DNA of 35,094 bases, taken from positions 1 through 35,094 of the forward strand of contig JBCBZH010000010.1 in assembly GCA_039815415.1 (NCBI GenBank), written 5' to 3'. Origin of the DNA: JBCBZH01 sp039815415. GTDB taxonomy: Bacteria; Bacteroidota; Rhodothermia; Rhodothermales; Rubricoccaceae. Positions 15,488-23,789 of the stretch are shown here, piece after piece. The notes beneath the pieces were generated by a model. The model searched no databases. It was not told the origin of the DNA and saw only the letters and a program-made list of their open reading frames with translations. Every line of letters begins with the position of its first letter. Position 1 is the stretch's first letter. Position numbers and translations under genes: made by a program.

Positions 15488-16464
15488 GTGTTCTCCTCAC
15501 CGGAGCTACGGGCCGCATCGGGATCATTTTCGCTCGCCGTCTGGCACAGGACGGCGTGCCCATGCGTGCTCTCGTTCGCGAGACCAGCGACACGTCAGAA
15601 CTCGACGCCCTTGGCGCTGAGTCCATCGTGGCACACTTCGACGATGAAGCAGGCCTAGCCCGTGCGGTGGAGGGCTGCGAGGTGGTGTATCACTTGGCGG
15701 TTTCTCGGGATGCATCCGGGGCTGGCAGCGCGCAGGCTGTCAATGTGGATGGCACTGAGCGCCTCGCCCGAGCCGCTGCGCGAGCTGGCGTGTCCCGCTT
15801 CGTCCACGCCAGCACGCTGGGCGTCTACGGGTTGGTAACCGGAGGCGTGGTGGATGAGCATCGCCCTCCTCGCCCCAACACCCTGTATCGCCAAACCAAG
15901 CTGGAGGGCGAAGTGGCCGTGCGCCGCGTCGAGGCCGAGACAAACCTTCCCGTCACCATCGTCCGGATTCCGAAAGTCGTTGGCGCCGGGGCCGTCCGGT
16001 GGGCTGGGTTCTACCGGGCGGTTGCGAACCAGCAGATTCGCCTTGTCGGCAATGGAGCCAACCGGATTCAACCGGTTCACAATACCGATCTCGTGGAGGC
16101 ACTGATCCGTTGCGGTGCAGCGTCTGCGGCTGCGGGCGAGACCTACGCGCTGGCGGGCCCTGAGGCCGTCTCGCTTCGCCGCTTTGCCGACCTCGTCGCC
16201 GAGGAACTCGGTGTGCCACCGCCGCCACCGGGACCTCCGGCCCTTCTGCATCGGCTCTACCTCGAGGCCGAGGACCGCCTGTTCCGCTGGACGGGCCGAA
16301 CGCTGCGCGGCGCTCACCAGCGTGAGCTGTTCGTTCTCGACCGCGCAACTTCGACGGCGAAGGCAGAACGTGATTTCGGCTACGCACCCAGCTGGGCCAT
16401 TGAGGACTCCATCCATCAGATGGCTGAGGACTTTCGCCAGCGCGAGCTGATCCCTCGTGTCTAA
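15484..16464 (+). CDS. NAD-dependent epimerase/dehydratase (extended SDR)
   Basis: Nucleotide-sugar-modifying enzyme of the extended short-chain dehydrogenase family (326 aa). The N-terminal glycine motif SVLLTGATGRIGIIFARRL binds NAD(P). The catalytic Y-x3-K is Tyr135/Lys139 (LYRQTKLEGE), with Ser110/Thr111 (VHASTLGVYG) as the usual third residue. PVTIVRIPKVVGAG is the conserved segment after the active site. Substrate not determinable; a 4-epimerase, dehydratase or ketoreductase acting on an NDP-sugar is plausible from context. ATGA overlap upstream and an 8-nt overlap with the flippase downstream. Confidence 0.88.
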   Translation: MSVLLTGATGRIGIIFARRLAQDGVPMRALVRETSDTSELDALGAESIVAHFDDEAGLARAVEGCEVVYHLAVSRDASGAGSAQAVNVDGTERLARAAARAGVSRFVHASTLGVYGLVTGGVVDEHRPPRPNTLYRQTKLEGEVAVRRVEAETNLPVTIVRIPKVVGAGAVRWAGFYRAVANQQIRLVGNGANRIQPVHNTDLVEALIRCGAASAAAGETYALAGPEAVSLRRFADLVAEELGVPPPPPGPPALLHRLYLEAEDRLFRWTGRTLRGAHQRELFVLDRATSTAKAERDFGYAPSWAIEDSIHQMAEDFRQRELIPRV

Positions 16465-17965
16465 GCCGCCCTCTGGTCACCTGGACGTTCGCACGGTGCG
16501 AGACGATGTCGGCCGCCGCTCGGTGCGGTCAGGGTTTGTCCGCTTTGCCGAGCGCGGCGGCATTCTCGTGCTCAGCATTGCTTCGACGGCCACGCTCGCC
16601 AGGCTGCTCACGCCGGAAGACTTTGGCCTGATCGCCATGGTGGCTGTGCTGTCGGCCATCGTCAACAGCCTCAAGAACTTCGGCCTCCCCATGGCCCTCG
16701 TTCACCGTGAGGAGATTCGCCCGGAAGCCGCCGACGCCCTGTTCTGGATGACCGTGGGCCTGAGCGGCGCGCTCTGCCTTGCTATGGCCGCTGGAGGCCC
16801 GCTCCTGGCCCTTCTGTTCGACGAGCCTCGGGTGACGCTTCTGACCGCTGCGACCGCTGGGGCGCTGTTCATTCTGGCTCTCGGGGCTCCTCAGAACGCA
16901 CTCCTGATGCGCCAGATGCGGTTTGGGACCCTCGCTGGAATCGGTATCGGAGCCGAGGCGGTAGGAATGACGGTCGGCGTGATCGCAGCGTGGCGCGGCC
17001 TAGGACCGTGGGCCCTTGTTCTCCAGCTCACTGTTACGAACGCCCTGCTGTCTGGACTTCGCATTGCCCTCTCGGGCTGGTGGCCGTCCTTTAAGCCTCG
17101 GACCTGGAAGCATTCCGGGCTCCGCGTGCTCACCAGCTACGGGTTCTCGTATTCGGGCTTCGGAATTATTGAGCACTTTGGTCGCCATCTGGACCGCGTG
17201 CTGGTAGGCCTCGTCGGCGGAGCCAGTACACTTGGCCTGTATGACAATGCGTTTCGGTGGTCGCTCTTCCCGCTTCAACAGGTCTTCCGCCCCCTTCTTG
17301 GCGTTGCCGTAGCGGGCCTGAGCCGCGTTCAGAACGACGCTGCCCTGTTCCGGGCCTATGTAAGGCGCAGCGTTCTCCCCGTGCTTGGCGTGGCCCTGCC
17401 AACGCTCGCGTTCGTGACCGCCGCTGCCGACCCTGTGGTCCGTGTGCTTCTAGGCGATCAGTGGATCGATGCCATTCCCCTCCTTCAGTGGCTATCGGCG
17501 GCAGCGGCGTTGCGCTGCTTTTCGAAGGTGGCGCAATGGCTGTTCCTCGCCGAAGGCCGGACGCAGCTCCAGCTCCGGTGGGGGCTGGTCTCGACGCCCG
17601 TGTACGTCGTCGCCGTGGTCATCGGCGTGCAGTGGGACGCGTTGGGAGTCGCCGCCGGGTTCTTCACGGCCACGGCGTTACTCGTGGTGCCCGAGATGAT
17701 CGTCGCCATCCGCGGATCGGCCGTTCGCATGCAGGACCTCGCAGCCGCCTCGTGGCGCCCCGTTGTCGGATCACTGACCGCAGCGATCAGCGTCGGGCTG
17801 GCGATGCCGTGGATCCCGGACTCGGCGGTGCTCGGGCTCGCAGCCAGCGCCGCTCTTTTCGGAAGCGTCTACATCGCCATGTGGCTCAGCCTTCCGGGGG
17901 GCGTCCGGGCGGCCCATCAGGTGATCACGCTGCTTCAATCCCTCCGTCCTGTTCCTCAATCCTGA
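16457..17965 (+). CDS. Wzx-type oligosaccharide flippase (polysaccharide transport family)
   Basis: Polytopic inner-membrane protein (502 aa) of the MOP/PST flippase superfamily that should move the undecaprenyl-linked repeat unit to the periplasm. The N-terminal RSGFVRFAERGGILVLSIAS and TLARLLTPEDFGLIAMVAVL are strongly typical of the lipopolysaccharide/teichuronic-acid exporters. About 12-14 hydrophobic segments follow, with the mid-protein family motif GASTLGLYDNAFRWSLFPLQ. The start is GTG 16457, inside the end of the SDR gene. Its presence implies a flippase-dependent route rather than an ABC exporter. No obvious Wzy polymerase is seen unless the 19881-21422 protein fills that role. Confidence 0.9.
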   Translation: MSKPPSGHLDVRTVRDDVGRRSVRSGFVRFAERGGILVLSIASTATLARLLTPEDFGLIAMVAVLSAIVNSLKNFGLPMALVHREEIRPEAADALFWMTVGLSGALCLAMAAGGPLLALLFDEPRVTLLTAATAGALFILALGAPQNALLMRQMRFGTLAGIGIGAEAVGMTVGVIAAWRGLGPWALVLQLTVTNALLSGLRIALSGWWPSFKPRTWKHSGLRVLTSYGFSYSGFGIIEHFGRHLDRVLVGLVGGASTLGLYDNAFRWSLFPLQQVFRPLLGVAVAGLSRVQNDAALFRAYVRRSVLPVLGVALPTLAFVTAAADPVVRVLLGDQWIDAIPLLQWLSAAAALRCFSKVAQWLFLAEGRTQLQLRWGLVSTPVYVVAVVIGVQWDALGVAAGFFTATALLVVPEMIVAIRGSAVRMQDLAAASWRPVVGSLTAAISVGLAMPWIPDSAVLGLAASAALFGSVYIAMWLSLPGGVRAAHQVITLLQSLRPVPQS

Positions 17966-18124
17966 CTGCGCGCGCCAGCTCGATGGGCCCTTACCCTCGG
18001 CGAGAGGGATAGGTGTAGATCGTGCGAGCGTCTCAATGATGCGACGTTGTTGTTCTTCTAGATCCGCTCCTCGGCGCGCCGGCACACAACCGGACGCCTG
18101 CGCTGGCCGCTCTCGTTGGATTCC
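17966..18124 (+). promoter_or_regulatory. Spacer after flippase with motif copy and weak hairpin
   Basis: About 160 bp, the longest gap in the glycan cluster. It holds an exact 10-mer copy right after the flippase stop (17973-17982) and a small hairpin CCCTC (17994-17998) / GAGGG (18004-18008). It could terminate the first half of the cluster and carry a new promoter for the sulfotransferase; neither is strongly supported. Confidence 0.35.
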
Positions 18125-19003
18125 ATGATGCCTCGCCTGTCCCCCCGACTACAGCGCTCTCCATCGCAGGGAGCGCTGCCGACGTTCATCATCCTCGGCG
18201 CGATGAAATGCGGGACGACGAGCCTGCACGCGTACCTCAGCCTCCATCCCGAGATCTCGATGTCGAAGGACAAGGAGTTGGCGTTCTTCGCGGATGGGTG
18301 GAATTGGAAGCGAGGGGCGGACTGGTACCGCCGTCAGTTCGATGCCGAGAGGCCTGTCCGTGGCGAAGCCTCACCACAGTACACGTGCTACCCGCAGTAC
18401 GACTCCATCCCGGAGCGGATGCACGACCTCTTGCCAGACATCCGCCTGATTTACCTCGTCCGTGACCCCGTCGACCGGCTGGTCTCACACTATTGCCACG
18501 ATGTCTCTCGAGGCTTCGAGGAACGCCCTCTGGATGTCGCCCTGCGCCAGCCCGACTCCAGTTACATCGCCCGGAGCCAGTACTATCGCCAGATCGAGCG
18601 TTACCTCTCCTACTATGATGCCGAGTCCATTCTCATCATGGATCAGATGGACCTGAGAACGCATCGTCGGGAGACCCTCCAGGAGATCTTCGCCTTCATC
18701 GGAGTTGACTCCGAGGTATGGGATCCCCGGTTCGAGCATGAGCATCACGCCACTAGCCAGAAGCGCCAGCGGTCCACCTTAGGAAAGCGACTGGCAAAGA
18801 CATGGCCGATGCGAGCGGTGAACCTGGTCCCGCCTCGCTACCGCTGGCCGCTCATGGACGCTCTCTACCGCCCGTTCTCGGTCCCTCTGGAACGCCCCCA
18901 CATTGACGATGCGCTTCATGCCATCATCGCCGATCAGTTGGCGGACGACGTAGCAAGCTGGCGAGCCTTTACGGGCCGAGCATGGTCAGACTGGTCACTC
19001 TGA
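18125..19003 (+). CDS. Sulfotransferase (PAPS-dependent)
   Basis: Transfers sulfate from 3'-phosphoadenylyl sulfate to a hydroxyl of, most likely, the glycan made by this cluster. Length 292 aa from the ATG at 18125; the frame is also open from a TTG at 18116. The 5'-phosphosulfate loop is FIILGAMKCGTTSLHAYLSL near the N-terminus, and the 3'-phosphate motif is LVRDPVDRLVSHYCHDV (about 111-127), both canonical. The KDKELAFF segment and C-terminal HHATSQKRQRSTL are typical of bacterial carbohydrate sulfotransferases of the heparan N-sulfotransferase-like group. Its stop overlaps the next start (TGATG). Sulfated polysaccharide is common in marine bacteria. Confidence 0.9.
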   Translation: MMPRLSPRLQRSPSQGALPTFIILGAMKCGTTSLHAYLSLHPEISMSKDKELAFFADGWNWKRGADWYRRQFDAERPVRGEASPQYTCYPQYDSIPERMHDLLPDIRLIYLVRDPVDRLVSHYCHDVSRGFEERPLDVALRQPDSSYIARSQYYRQIERYLSYYDAESILIMDQMDLRTHRRETLQEIFAFIGVDSEVWDPRFEHEHHATSQKRQRSTLGKRLAKTWPMRAVNLVPPRYRWPLMDALYRPFSVPLERPHIDDALHAIIADQLADDVASWRAFTGRAWSDWSL

Positions 19004-19881
19004 TGTCGGACTCGCATCTCGTGATCAGCGTCGTCGTCCCGACGTATAACCGGCCGGGGCCGCTTCGTGCCACACTTACCGCGCTGGCGGCGCTGGACTA
19101 CCCTCAAGACCTGCACGAGGTGATCATCGTTGATGACGGCAGCGCAGAACCGCTTGACGACCTCGTGGCGCCGTTCCAGGACCTGGCCCCCATTCGGCTG
19201 ATTCGGCAGGTCAATGCTGGACCTGCCGCAGCGCGCAACCGAGGCGCCGAGCTGGCGATAGGCTCCCTGCTCGCATTCACTGATGACGACTGCCTCCCCA
19301 CTCCGGGATGGCTGCATGCGCTCGCCGACGCGCACCGCCGCCAGCCCGACTGCCTGCTTGGCGGCCAAACGCTAAATGCACTCCCAGACAACGTCTTCTC
19401 GACCGCCAGTCAACTCCTGATTGACTACCTATACGATTACTTCGCGCCCCAGAGCGGACATGCACCTCTGGTTGCGTCGAACAATCTCGCAATGCCGGCG
19501 GAGGGATTCCGAGCGCTGGGCGGCTTCGACGAGACGTTTCCGCTGGCAGCGGGTGAAGACCGGGACCTGTGTGCCCGCTGGCATGAATCAGGCCGCCCTT
19601 TCGCACATGTCTCGGAGGCCATCCTTCACCATGCACACGCTCTCACGCTGAGGTCTTTCTGGCGCCAGCACGCCAATTATGGCCGTGGAGCCCGCCACTA
19701 CCACCACCTCCGACCTCACCAGACCGGACTCGAGCCAGAGCCTCTCTCGTTCTATACAGACCTGATCCGATATCCTTTCCGCAGAGCCGAGGGAGCTCGT
19801 GCATGGCCCCTCGTGGGCCTGATGGCCATGTCGCAGATTGCGAACGTGGTCGGGTATGCCACCACCTCTCGATCCACCTGA
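19003..19881 (+). CDS. Glycosyltransferase family 2
   Basis: Inverting glycosyltransferase (292 aa). The start ATG 19003 lies in TGATG with the sulfotransferase stop; the frame is open from 18982. GT-A motifs: VISVVVPTYNRPGPLRATL, EVIIVDDGSAEPLDDL, PAAARNRGAELAIG, metal site AFTDDDCLPTPGWL (DDD), acceptor loop LVASNNLAMP, and the late acidic base GEDRDLCARWHESG. No transmembrane helix of note. Together with the sulfotransferase and the following membrane protein it forms a second sub-operon that may extend or decorate the glycan. Confidence 0.9.
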   Translation: MSDSHLVISVVVPTYNRPGPLRATLTALAALDYPQDLHEVIIVDDGSAEPLDDLVAPFQDLAPIRLIRQVNAGPAAARNRGAELAIGSLLAFTDDDCLPTPGWLHALADAHRRQPDCLLGGQTLNALPDNVFSTASQLLIDYLYDYFAPQSGHAPLVASNNLAMPAEGFRALGGFDETFPLAAGEDRDLCARWHESGRPFAHVSEAILHHAHALTLRSFWRQHANYGRGARHYHHLRPHQTGLEPEPLSFYTDLIRYPFRRAEGARAWPLVGLMAMSQIANVVGYATTSRST

Positions 19882-21422
19882 TGCCGTACTCCACCACCCG
19901 ACGCCCCCTGTTTCGAACGGTGAGGGCTCGCCTCCGGTCGATTGAGGTTGGATTCCACCCTATCGTGGGTGGTCTGATGCTGGGACTGTTCGGGTTTCAC
20001 CTGCTGGTCTTTCAGGAAGACCAGTGGTGGGGAGATGCATACCAGTACCTGATGCACGCCGAGAACCTGCTGTCCGGCAGGCCCTACGCCGAAACCGGCT
20101 ACATCCCGAGCCCCCACAAGTTCACAGCCCCTGCTGCGTATCCAATCGGATACCCAGTCCTGCTTGCCCTTGTCCTTCCACTGATTGGGACCAGCACCGC
20201 TGCGCACGGGGCTCTGGCCTCCCTCCTGCTCCTGGGAACGGCCTGGGTTACGGCAACGCTCGCCCGGGGCTGGCTACCTGACGCCCACGCGGCGGTCCTC
20301 GCCGTTCTGGTGGGACTCCAGCCAAGCCTCATCGTCCTGGGATGGAGCCCGCGGTCGGATCCCCTGTTCATGTTCCTTGTGATGCTCTCGCTCCTCGCTG
20401 CCGAGCGGGCATCCTACCGGTCGAGCCGGTCGGTCCGATGGGCCGTGCTTGCAGGGATTGCCGTCGCCGGAGCCGTCGCCACGCGGAGTCTCGGACTCCT
20501 TCTCTTCCCTGCCATCCTGATTTCGAGCCTCATCCGCGAACGCTCGGTCCCACGCCATGCATGGATTTCCCTTGGCGTGGGTATCGCTCTCGTCGGCGCC
20601 GTGGCGCTCTACGATGTGGGTGAACCAACGACGGTCGCCAGCGCGGAGGCTGTTGCTTCCCCAAGCTATGCCTCTCTCGTTCAGGAGAACCTCTTGGATC
20701 AGATCCGCGAGATCCCTCAACGCATCCCTGCTCGTGCCTCGGACTACATCCGGGGAAGCTATTCCCTCTGGAGGATCCCAGGCCCTGGTGTGTTCAAGCA
20801 CCTCATCATGATCGTCGCGGCGGGCATCGTCGTGTTCGGATTCATCTACAGATCTCGGAAGCGTCTCGGCCCCTCAGAAGCCTTCGCGCCCCTGTACATC
20901 GCGAGCCTACTCCCCTGGACGTTTTACTACCCCCGGTATCTCTATCCAGTGTATCCACTCTACTACCTGTACCTCGTCGTAGGTGTATGGAGGATGAGCC
21001 GATCCCGCCCCGCCCGACTTTGGGGATCCTGGGCAGCCCTTCTGAGCCTTGCGCTGTTTTCGTTCACGTGGCAGTTCATGGAGTGGACGCAGCTCCAACC
21101 AAAGCCTGCAGTCCCCGCCGACCACGCCACGATGTTCCACTACATCCGCAGCCAGACACCAGAGGATGCCATCCTGATTACATCCGCCGACCCTCGGAAC
21201 GCGATCTATCACACTCGGCGAAGCGCCACTCGAGGGCCGAACGACCTCCCAACCTGGAATGAGTACGCGTCGCAGGTCGGAGCGGGCTATGCCCTCACCA
21301 CTCCAGACGCTGAGGTTCTCCAAGATCTCCAGAACAGCATCCACTATGAGCTTCTGCACGCTACGGATGAGTTGCTTCTCTTCGCCCGCTGCCCGGAGGG
21401 CTGTGTAGATCCCGCAGAGTAG
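19881..21422 (+). CDS. Polytopic membrane glycosyltransferase, GT-C / GT39-like
   Basis: Membrane protein of 513 aa from ATG 19881 (TGATG overlap; the longer frame from 19803 is only overlap). After a short basic N-terminus comes the first helix GGLMLGLFGFHLLVF, then a large first extracytoplasmic loop with acidic DQWWGDAYQYLMHAENLLSG, which resembles the catalytic first loop of GT-C enzymes that use polyprenyl-phosphate sugars. About ten further hydrophobic helices follow, then a C-terminal soluble domain (about 410-513, YIRSQTPEDAILITSADPRN). That tail is typical of GT39/ArnT-like or related mannosyltransferases, placing it in the periplasm. It could alternatively act as a polymerase. Family call moderate, substrate unknown. 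Confidence 0.7.
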   Translation: MPYSTTRRPLFRTVRARLRSIEVGFHPIVGGLMLGLFGFHLLVFQEDQWWGDAYQYLMHAENLLSGRPYAETGYIPSPHKFTAPAAYPIGYPVLLALVLPLIGTSTAAHGALASLLLLGTAWVTATLARGWLPDAHAAVLAVLVGLQPSLIVLGWSPRSDPLFMFLVMLSLLAAERASYRSSRSVRWAVLAGIAVAGAVATRSLGLLLFPAILISSLIRERSVPRHAWISLGVGIALVGAVALYDVGEPTTVASAEAVASPSYASLVQENLLDQIREIPQRIPARASDYIRGSYSLWRIPGPGVFKHLIMIVAAGIVVFGFIYRSRKRLGPSEAFAPLYIASLLPWTFYYPRYLYPVYPLYYLYLVVGVWRMSRSRPARLWGSWAALLSLALFSFTWQFMEWTQLQPKPAVPADHATMFHYIRSQTPEDAILITSADPRNAIYHTRRSATRGPNDLPTWNEYASQVGAGYALTTPDAEVLQDLQNSIHYELLHATDELLLFARCPEGCVDPAE

Positions 21423-21442
21423 AGTCGCTCCCTTCCAGCCCG

Positions 21443-21452
21443 GTCTATCTTC
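21443..21452 (+). promoter_or_regulatory. Candidate -10/-7 box before metK
   Basis: GTCTATCTTC lies 27-36 nt before the metK ATG and matches the CTATC[CT]T pattern seen before 1606 and 6189. The whole leader from the previous stop is only 56 nt, so there is no room for a SAM riboswitch. Confidence 0.25.
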
Positions 21453-21478
21453 GCGCCTCTCGACTTTCTTTTCGCTCT

Positions 21479-22693
21479 ATGCCCACGCTGTTCACCTCTG
21501 AATCGGTCTCGGAGGGCCATCCCGACAAGGTCGCTGACCAGATCTCAGATGCACTCCTGGACGCCTTCCTCGAAGGCGATCCCTCGAGTCGTTGTGCCAT
21601 CGAGACGCTCTGCACAACAGGCCTCGTGGTCGTCTCCGGGGAGGTCACGAGCGAGACCTACGTGGACGTGCAGGAGGTGGTGCGGACCACCATCGAGGAA
21701 ATCGGCTATACCGACCCTACGCTCCAGTTCGACGCCCGCTCCTGCGGCGTGCTCGTCAGCATCCACGAGCAGTCCGCCGACATCGCGCAGGGCGTGGATG
21801 ATGATGCCGGGCTTCACCAGGAGCAAGGCGCAGGCGATCAGGGCATGATGTTCGGCTACGCCACCCGTGAGGATGAGGAGACGCTCATGCCGATGGCCTT
21901 GATGCTCTCGCACGGGCTGGTGAAGCGACTCGCGGAGATCCGCAAGGCCGGCGAAGTGATGACCTACCTCCGTCCGGATGCCAAGAGCCAGGTGACGGTC
22001 GAGTACGAGGACGATGACCGCACCATCCGTCGCATCCACACCGTCGTCATCTCGACGCAACACGACGAGATCAATCCAGACGATGACGACGCCACACTCG
22101 CGCAGATCAAAGCCGACATTCGCCAGCACGTTCTGCCCGCCGTGCTCCCCAGCGAGCTGGTGGACGACGACCTGATCCTGCACGTCAACCCGACGGGCAC
22201 GTTCGTGATCGGCGGCCCGCACGGCGACACTGGGCTCACAGGGCGCAAGATCATCGTGGACACGTACGGCGGGAAGGGCGCCCACGGCGGGGGCGCCTTC
22301 TCGGGCAAGGACCCGAGCAAGGTGGACCGCAGCGCAGCCTACGCCACGCGCCATGTTGCCAAGAACCTCGTGGCTGCTGGGCTAGCGGACGAGGCGCTGG
22401 TGCAGGTCGCCTACGCCATCGGCGTTCCGGCGCCAGTGTCGATCCGCGTGGAGACCAACGGCACGGCCAAGCACGGCCTGACCGACGCCCAGCTCGCCGA
22501 GGTCGTCAGCTCGACGGTGGACCTCAAGCCCGCTGCCATCATCGCCCGCTTCGGGCTGATTGACCCAGATAGCGGTGTGCGTCCGACCTACCGCAACACA
22601 GCGGCCTACGGCCACTTCGGACGCGACAGCTTCCCGTGGGAGAACCTCGAGTTGGTGGACGCCTTGACCGAGGCTGCGCACGCCACTGCCTGA
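21479..22693 (+). CDS. metK: S-adenosylmethionine synthetase
   Basis: Makes S-adenosylmethionine from methionine and ATP in the cytoplasm (404 aa, normal length). Family signatures are all present: SEGHPDKVADQISDALLDAF at the N-terminus (His and Asp that bind ATP and Mg), the GAGDQGMMFGYA hexapeptide region and the P-loop-like GGGAFSGKDPSKVDRSAAYA. The final domain has VAYAIGVPAPVSI and the C-terminal YGHFGR segment. A housekeeping gene not functionally tied to the neighbours. It may share a terminator or transcript boundary with the hairpin at 22763-22788. Confidence 0.98.
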   Translation: MPTLFTSESVSEGHPDKVADQISDALLDAFLEGDPSSRCAIETLCTTGLVVVSGEVTSETYVDVQEVVRTTIEEIGYTDPTLQFDARSCGVLVSIHEQSADIAQGVDDDAGLHQEQGAGDQGMMFGYATREDEETLMPMALMLSHGLVKRLAEIRKAGEVMTYLRPDAKSQVTVEYEDDDRTIRRIHTVVISTQHDEINPDDDDATLAQIKADIRQHVLPAVLPSELVDDDLILHVNPTGTFVIGGPHGDTGLTGRKIIVDTYGGKGAHGGGAFSGKDPSKVDRSAAYATRHVAKNLVAAGLADEALVQVAYAIGVPAPVSIRVETNGTAKHGLTDAQLAEVVSSTVDLKPAAIIARFGLIDPDSGVRPTYRNTAAYGHFGRDSFPWENLELVDALTEAAHATA

Positions 22694-22762
22694 CATCAGC
22701 TCGTCACCCTGAACAAGCCAACCCAAAGGCGTATAGGTAGATAGCGGTTGATCGGAATCGCA

Positions 22763-22788
22763 CGGCTCCCGTATTGTGCGCGGAGCCG
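22763..22788 (+). terminator. Hairpin between metK and the four-gene cluster
   Basis: Perfect 7-bp stem CGGCTCC (22763-22769) / GGAGCCG (22782-22788) with a 12-nt loop, ending 11 nt before the ATG at 22800. It may terminate metK or, being so close to the start codon, influence translation of the membrane-protein gene. There is no T-run. The stretch between metK and here also holds a motif variant, CATCAGCTCG. Confidence 0.35.
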
Positions 22789-22799
22789 ACTTCAGTTCG

Positions 22800-23789
22800 A
22801 TGCCCTCTTCCACTCCATCCCAGCGCGCCCTGCGGATGATCTGCGCGCTGGCATGCATCCCTTCAGGGGGGGCGCTGCTCGCCAAGATGTACGGGCTGGC
22901 GTCCATGCAGGCGGTGACGCTGTGGCTCTTCGTGCCCTGTGCCGTCGGGCTGGTGGGCGTGTGGGCCTGGGGACGCCGGGGCGGCCCTGTGGAGGTGGCC
23001 GATGCCCTCGCCATCGGAGCGCTGGGCGGCCTGCTGGGCACGTTCGGCTACGACCTGATCCGGGTGCCGTTTCTGCTGGGAGGGCTCCGCGTGTTCGCAC
23101 CCATCGAGGCGTACGGCGTGTGGATCGCGGGTGCCGCGCAATCCTCCGTGTGGACGCTCATTACGGGCTGGGCGTACCACTTCTCGAACGGTATCACGTT
23201 CGGTGTGATGTACGCGCTGGTGGCGCGCGGACGGCACTGGGGCTGGGGCGTTGCGTGGGCCATGCTCCTCGAGACCATCGCGTTGTTCTCGCCCTTCGGT
23301 CCCATCTTCAACCTGTCCAACAATCCTACCGCCATTGGGATTGCGTATCTCGGGCACGTGGCGTACGGGCTCCCGCTCGGCCTGCTGGTGCAGCGGTGGG
23401 ACCGGACGCGTGCATGGCTGGACTCGGTGCCGACGGGTGTCACGCTCGCCGGACTGGCGTTCGGGCTGGCGGCGCTGTTCAGCCCGGCCCTCCAGCCCGA
23501 AGCCCACCAGCGCGACGCGCGCCGGATGGCGGACAGCTTCCGCGTGGAGGGCGTCCACCTCAACCCGGACTGGGTACGAGTGAACCGAGGCGAGGCCGTC
23601 GGGCTGGCGAATCCATCGGACATGACCGTGCTCGTTGAGGTGCTCCCACTGGACACCTTTCGTCTGGAGGCTGGGGAACAAGCAACGTTCCGGCCCGACT
23701 CTTCAGGCATCTTCCAGGCGCGCGTCCAGACCGAGGGCCGAACCCACAGCTCGTTCCTGATCGTGGAACCCGTCGAGGACGCCCGATGA
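22800..23789 (+). CDS. Polytopic membrane protein with C-terminal cupredoxin-like domain, unknown function
   Basis: About 329 aa from ATG 22800; a GTG at 22776 would add 8 residues. Residues about 15-235 hold roughly seven hydrophobic helices (MICALACIPSGGALLAKMYG, AVTLWLFVPCAVGLVGVWAW, VADALAIGALGGLLGTFGYD, ITFGVMYALVA and others). The last ~90 residues form a soluble beta domain (VEGVHLNPDWVRVNRGEAV, LVEVLPLDTFRLEAGEQATF, GIFQARVQTEG) that reads like a cupredoxin/plastocyanin fold but lacks an evident Cys-His-Met copper set. Not a family I recognise. Its stop overlaps the start of the 1176-residue gene (ATGA), so the two are co-translated and probably work together in the inner membrane. 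Confidence 0.72.
   Translation: MPSSTPSQRALRMICALACIPSGGALLAKMYGLASMQAVTLWLFVPCAVGLVGVWAWGRRGGPVEVADALAIGALGGLLGTFGYDLIRVPFLLGGLRVFAPIEAYGVWIAGAAQSSVWTLITGWAYHFSNGITFGVMYALVARGRHWGWGVAWAMLLETIALFSPFGPIFNLSNNPTAIGIAYLGHVAYGLPLGLLVQRWDRTRAWLDSVPTGVTLAGLAFGLAALFSPALQPEAHQRDARRMADSFRVEGVHLNPDWVRVNRGEAVGLANPSDMTVLVEVLPLDTFRLEAGEQATFRPDSSGIFQARVQTEGRTHSSFLIVEPVEDAR

Noticed and set aside
21423..21478. SAM riboswitch in front of metK
   Set aside because: The leader is only 56 nt and has no suitable stems; too short for known SAM riboswitches.
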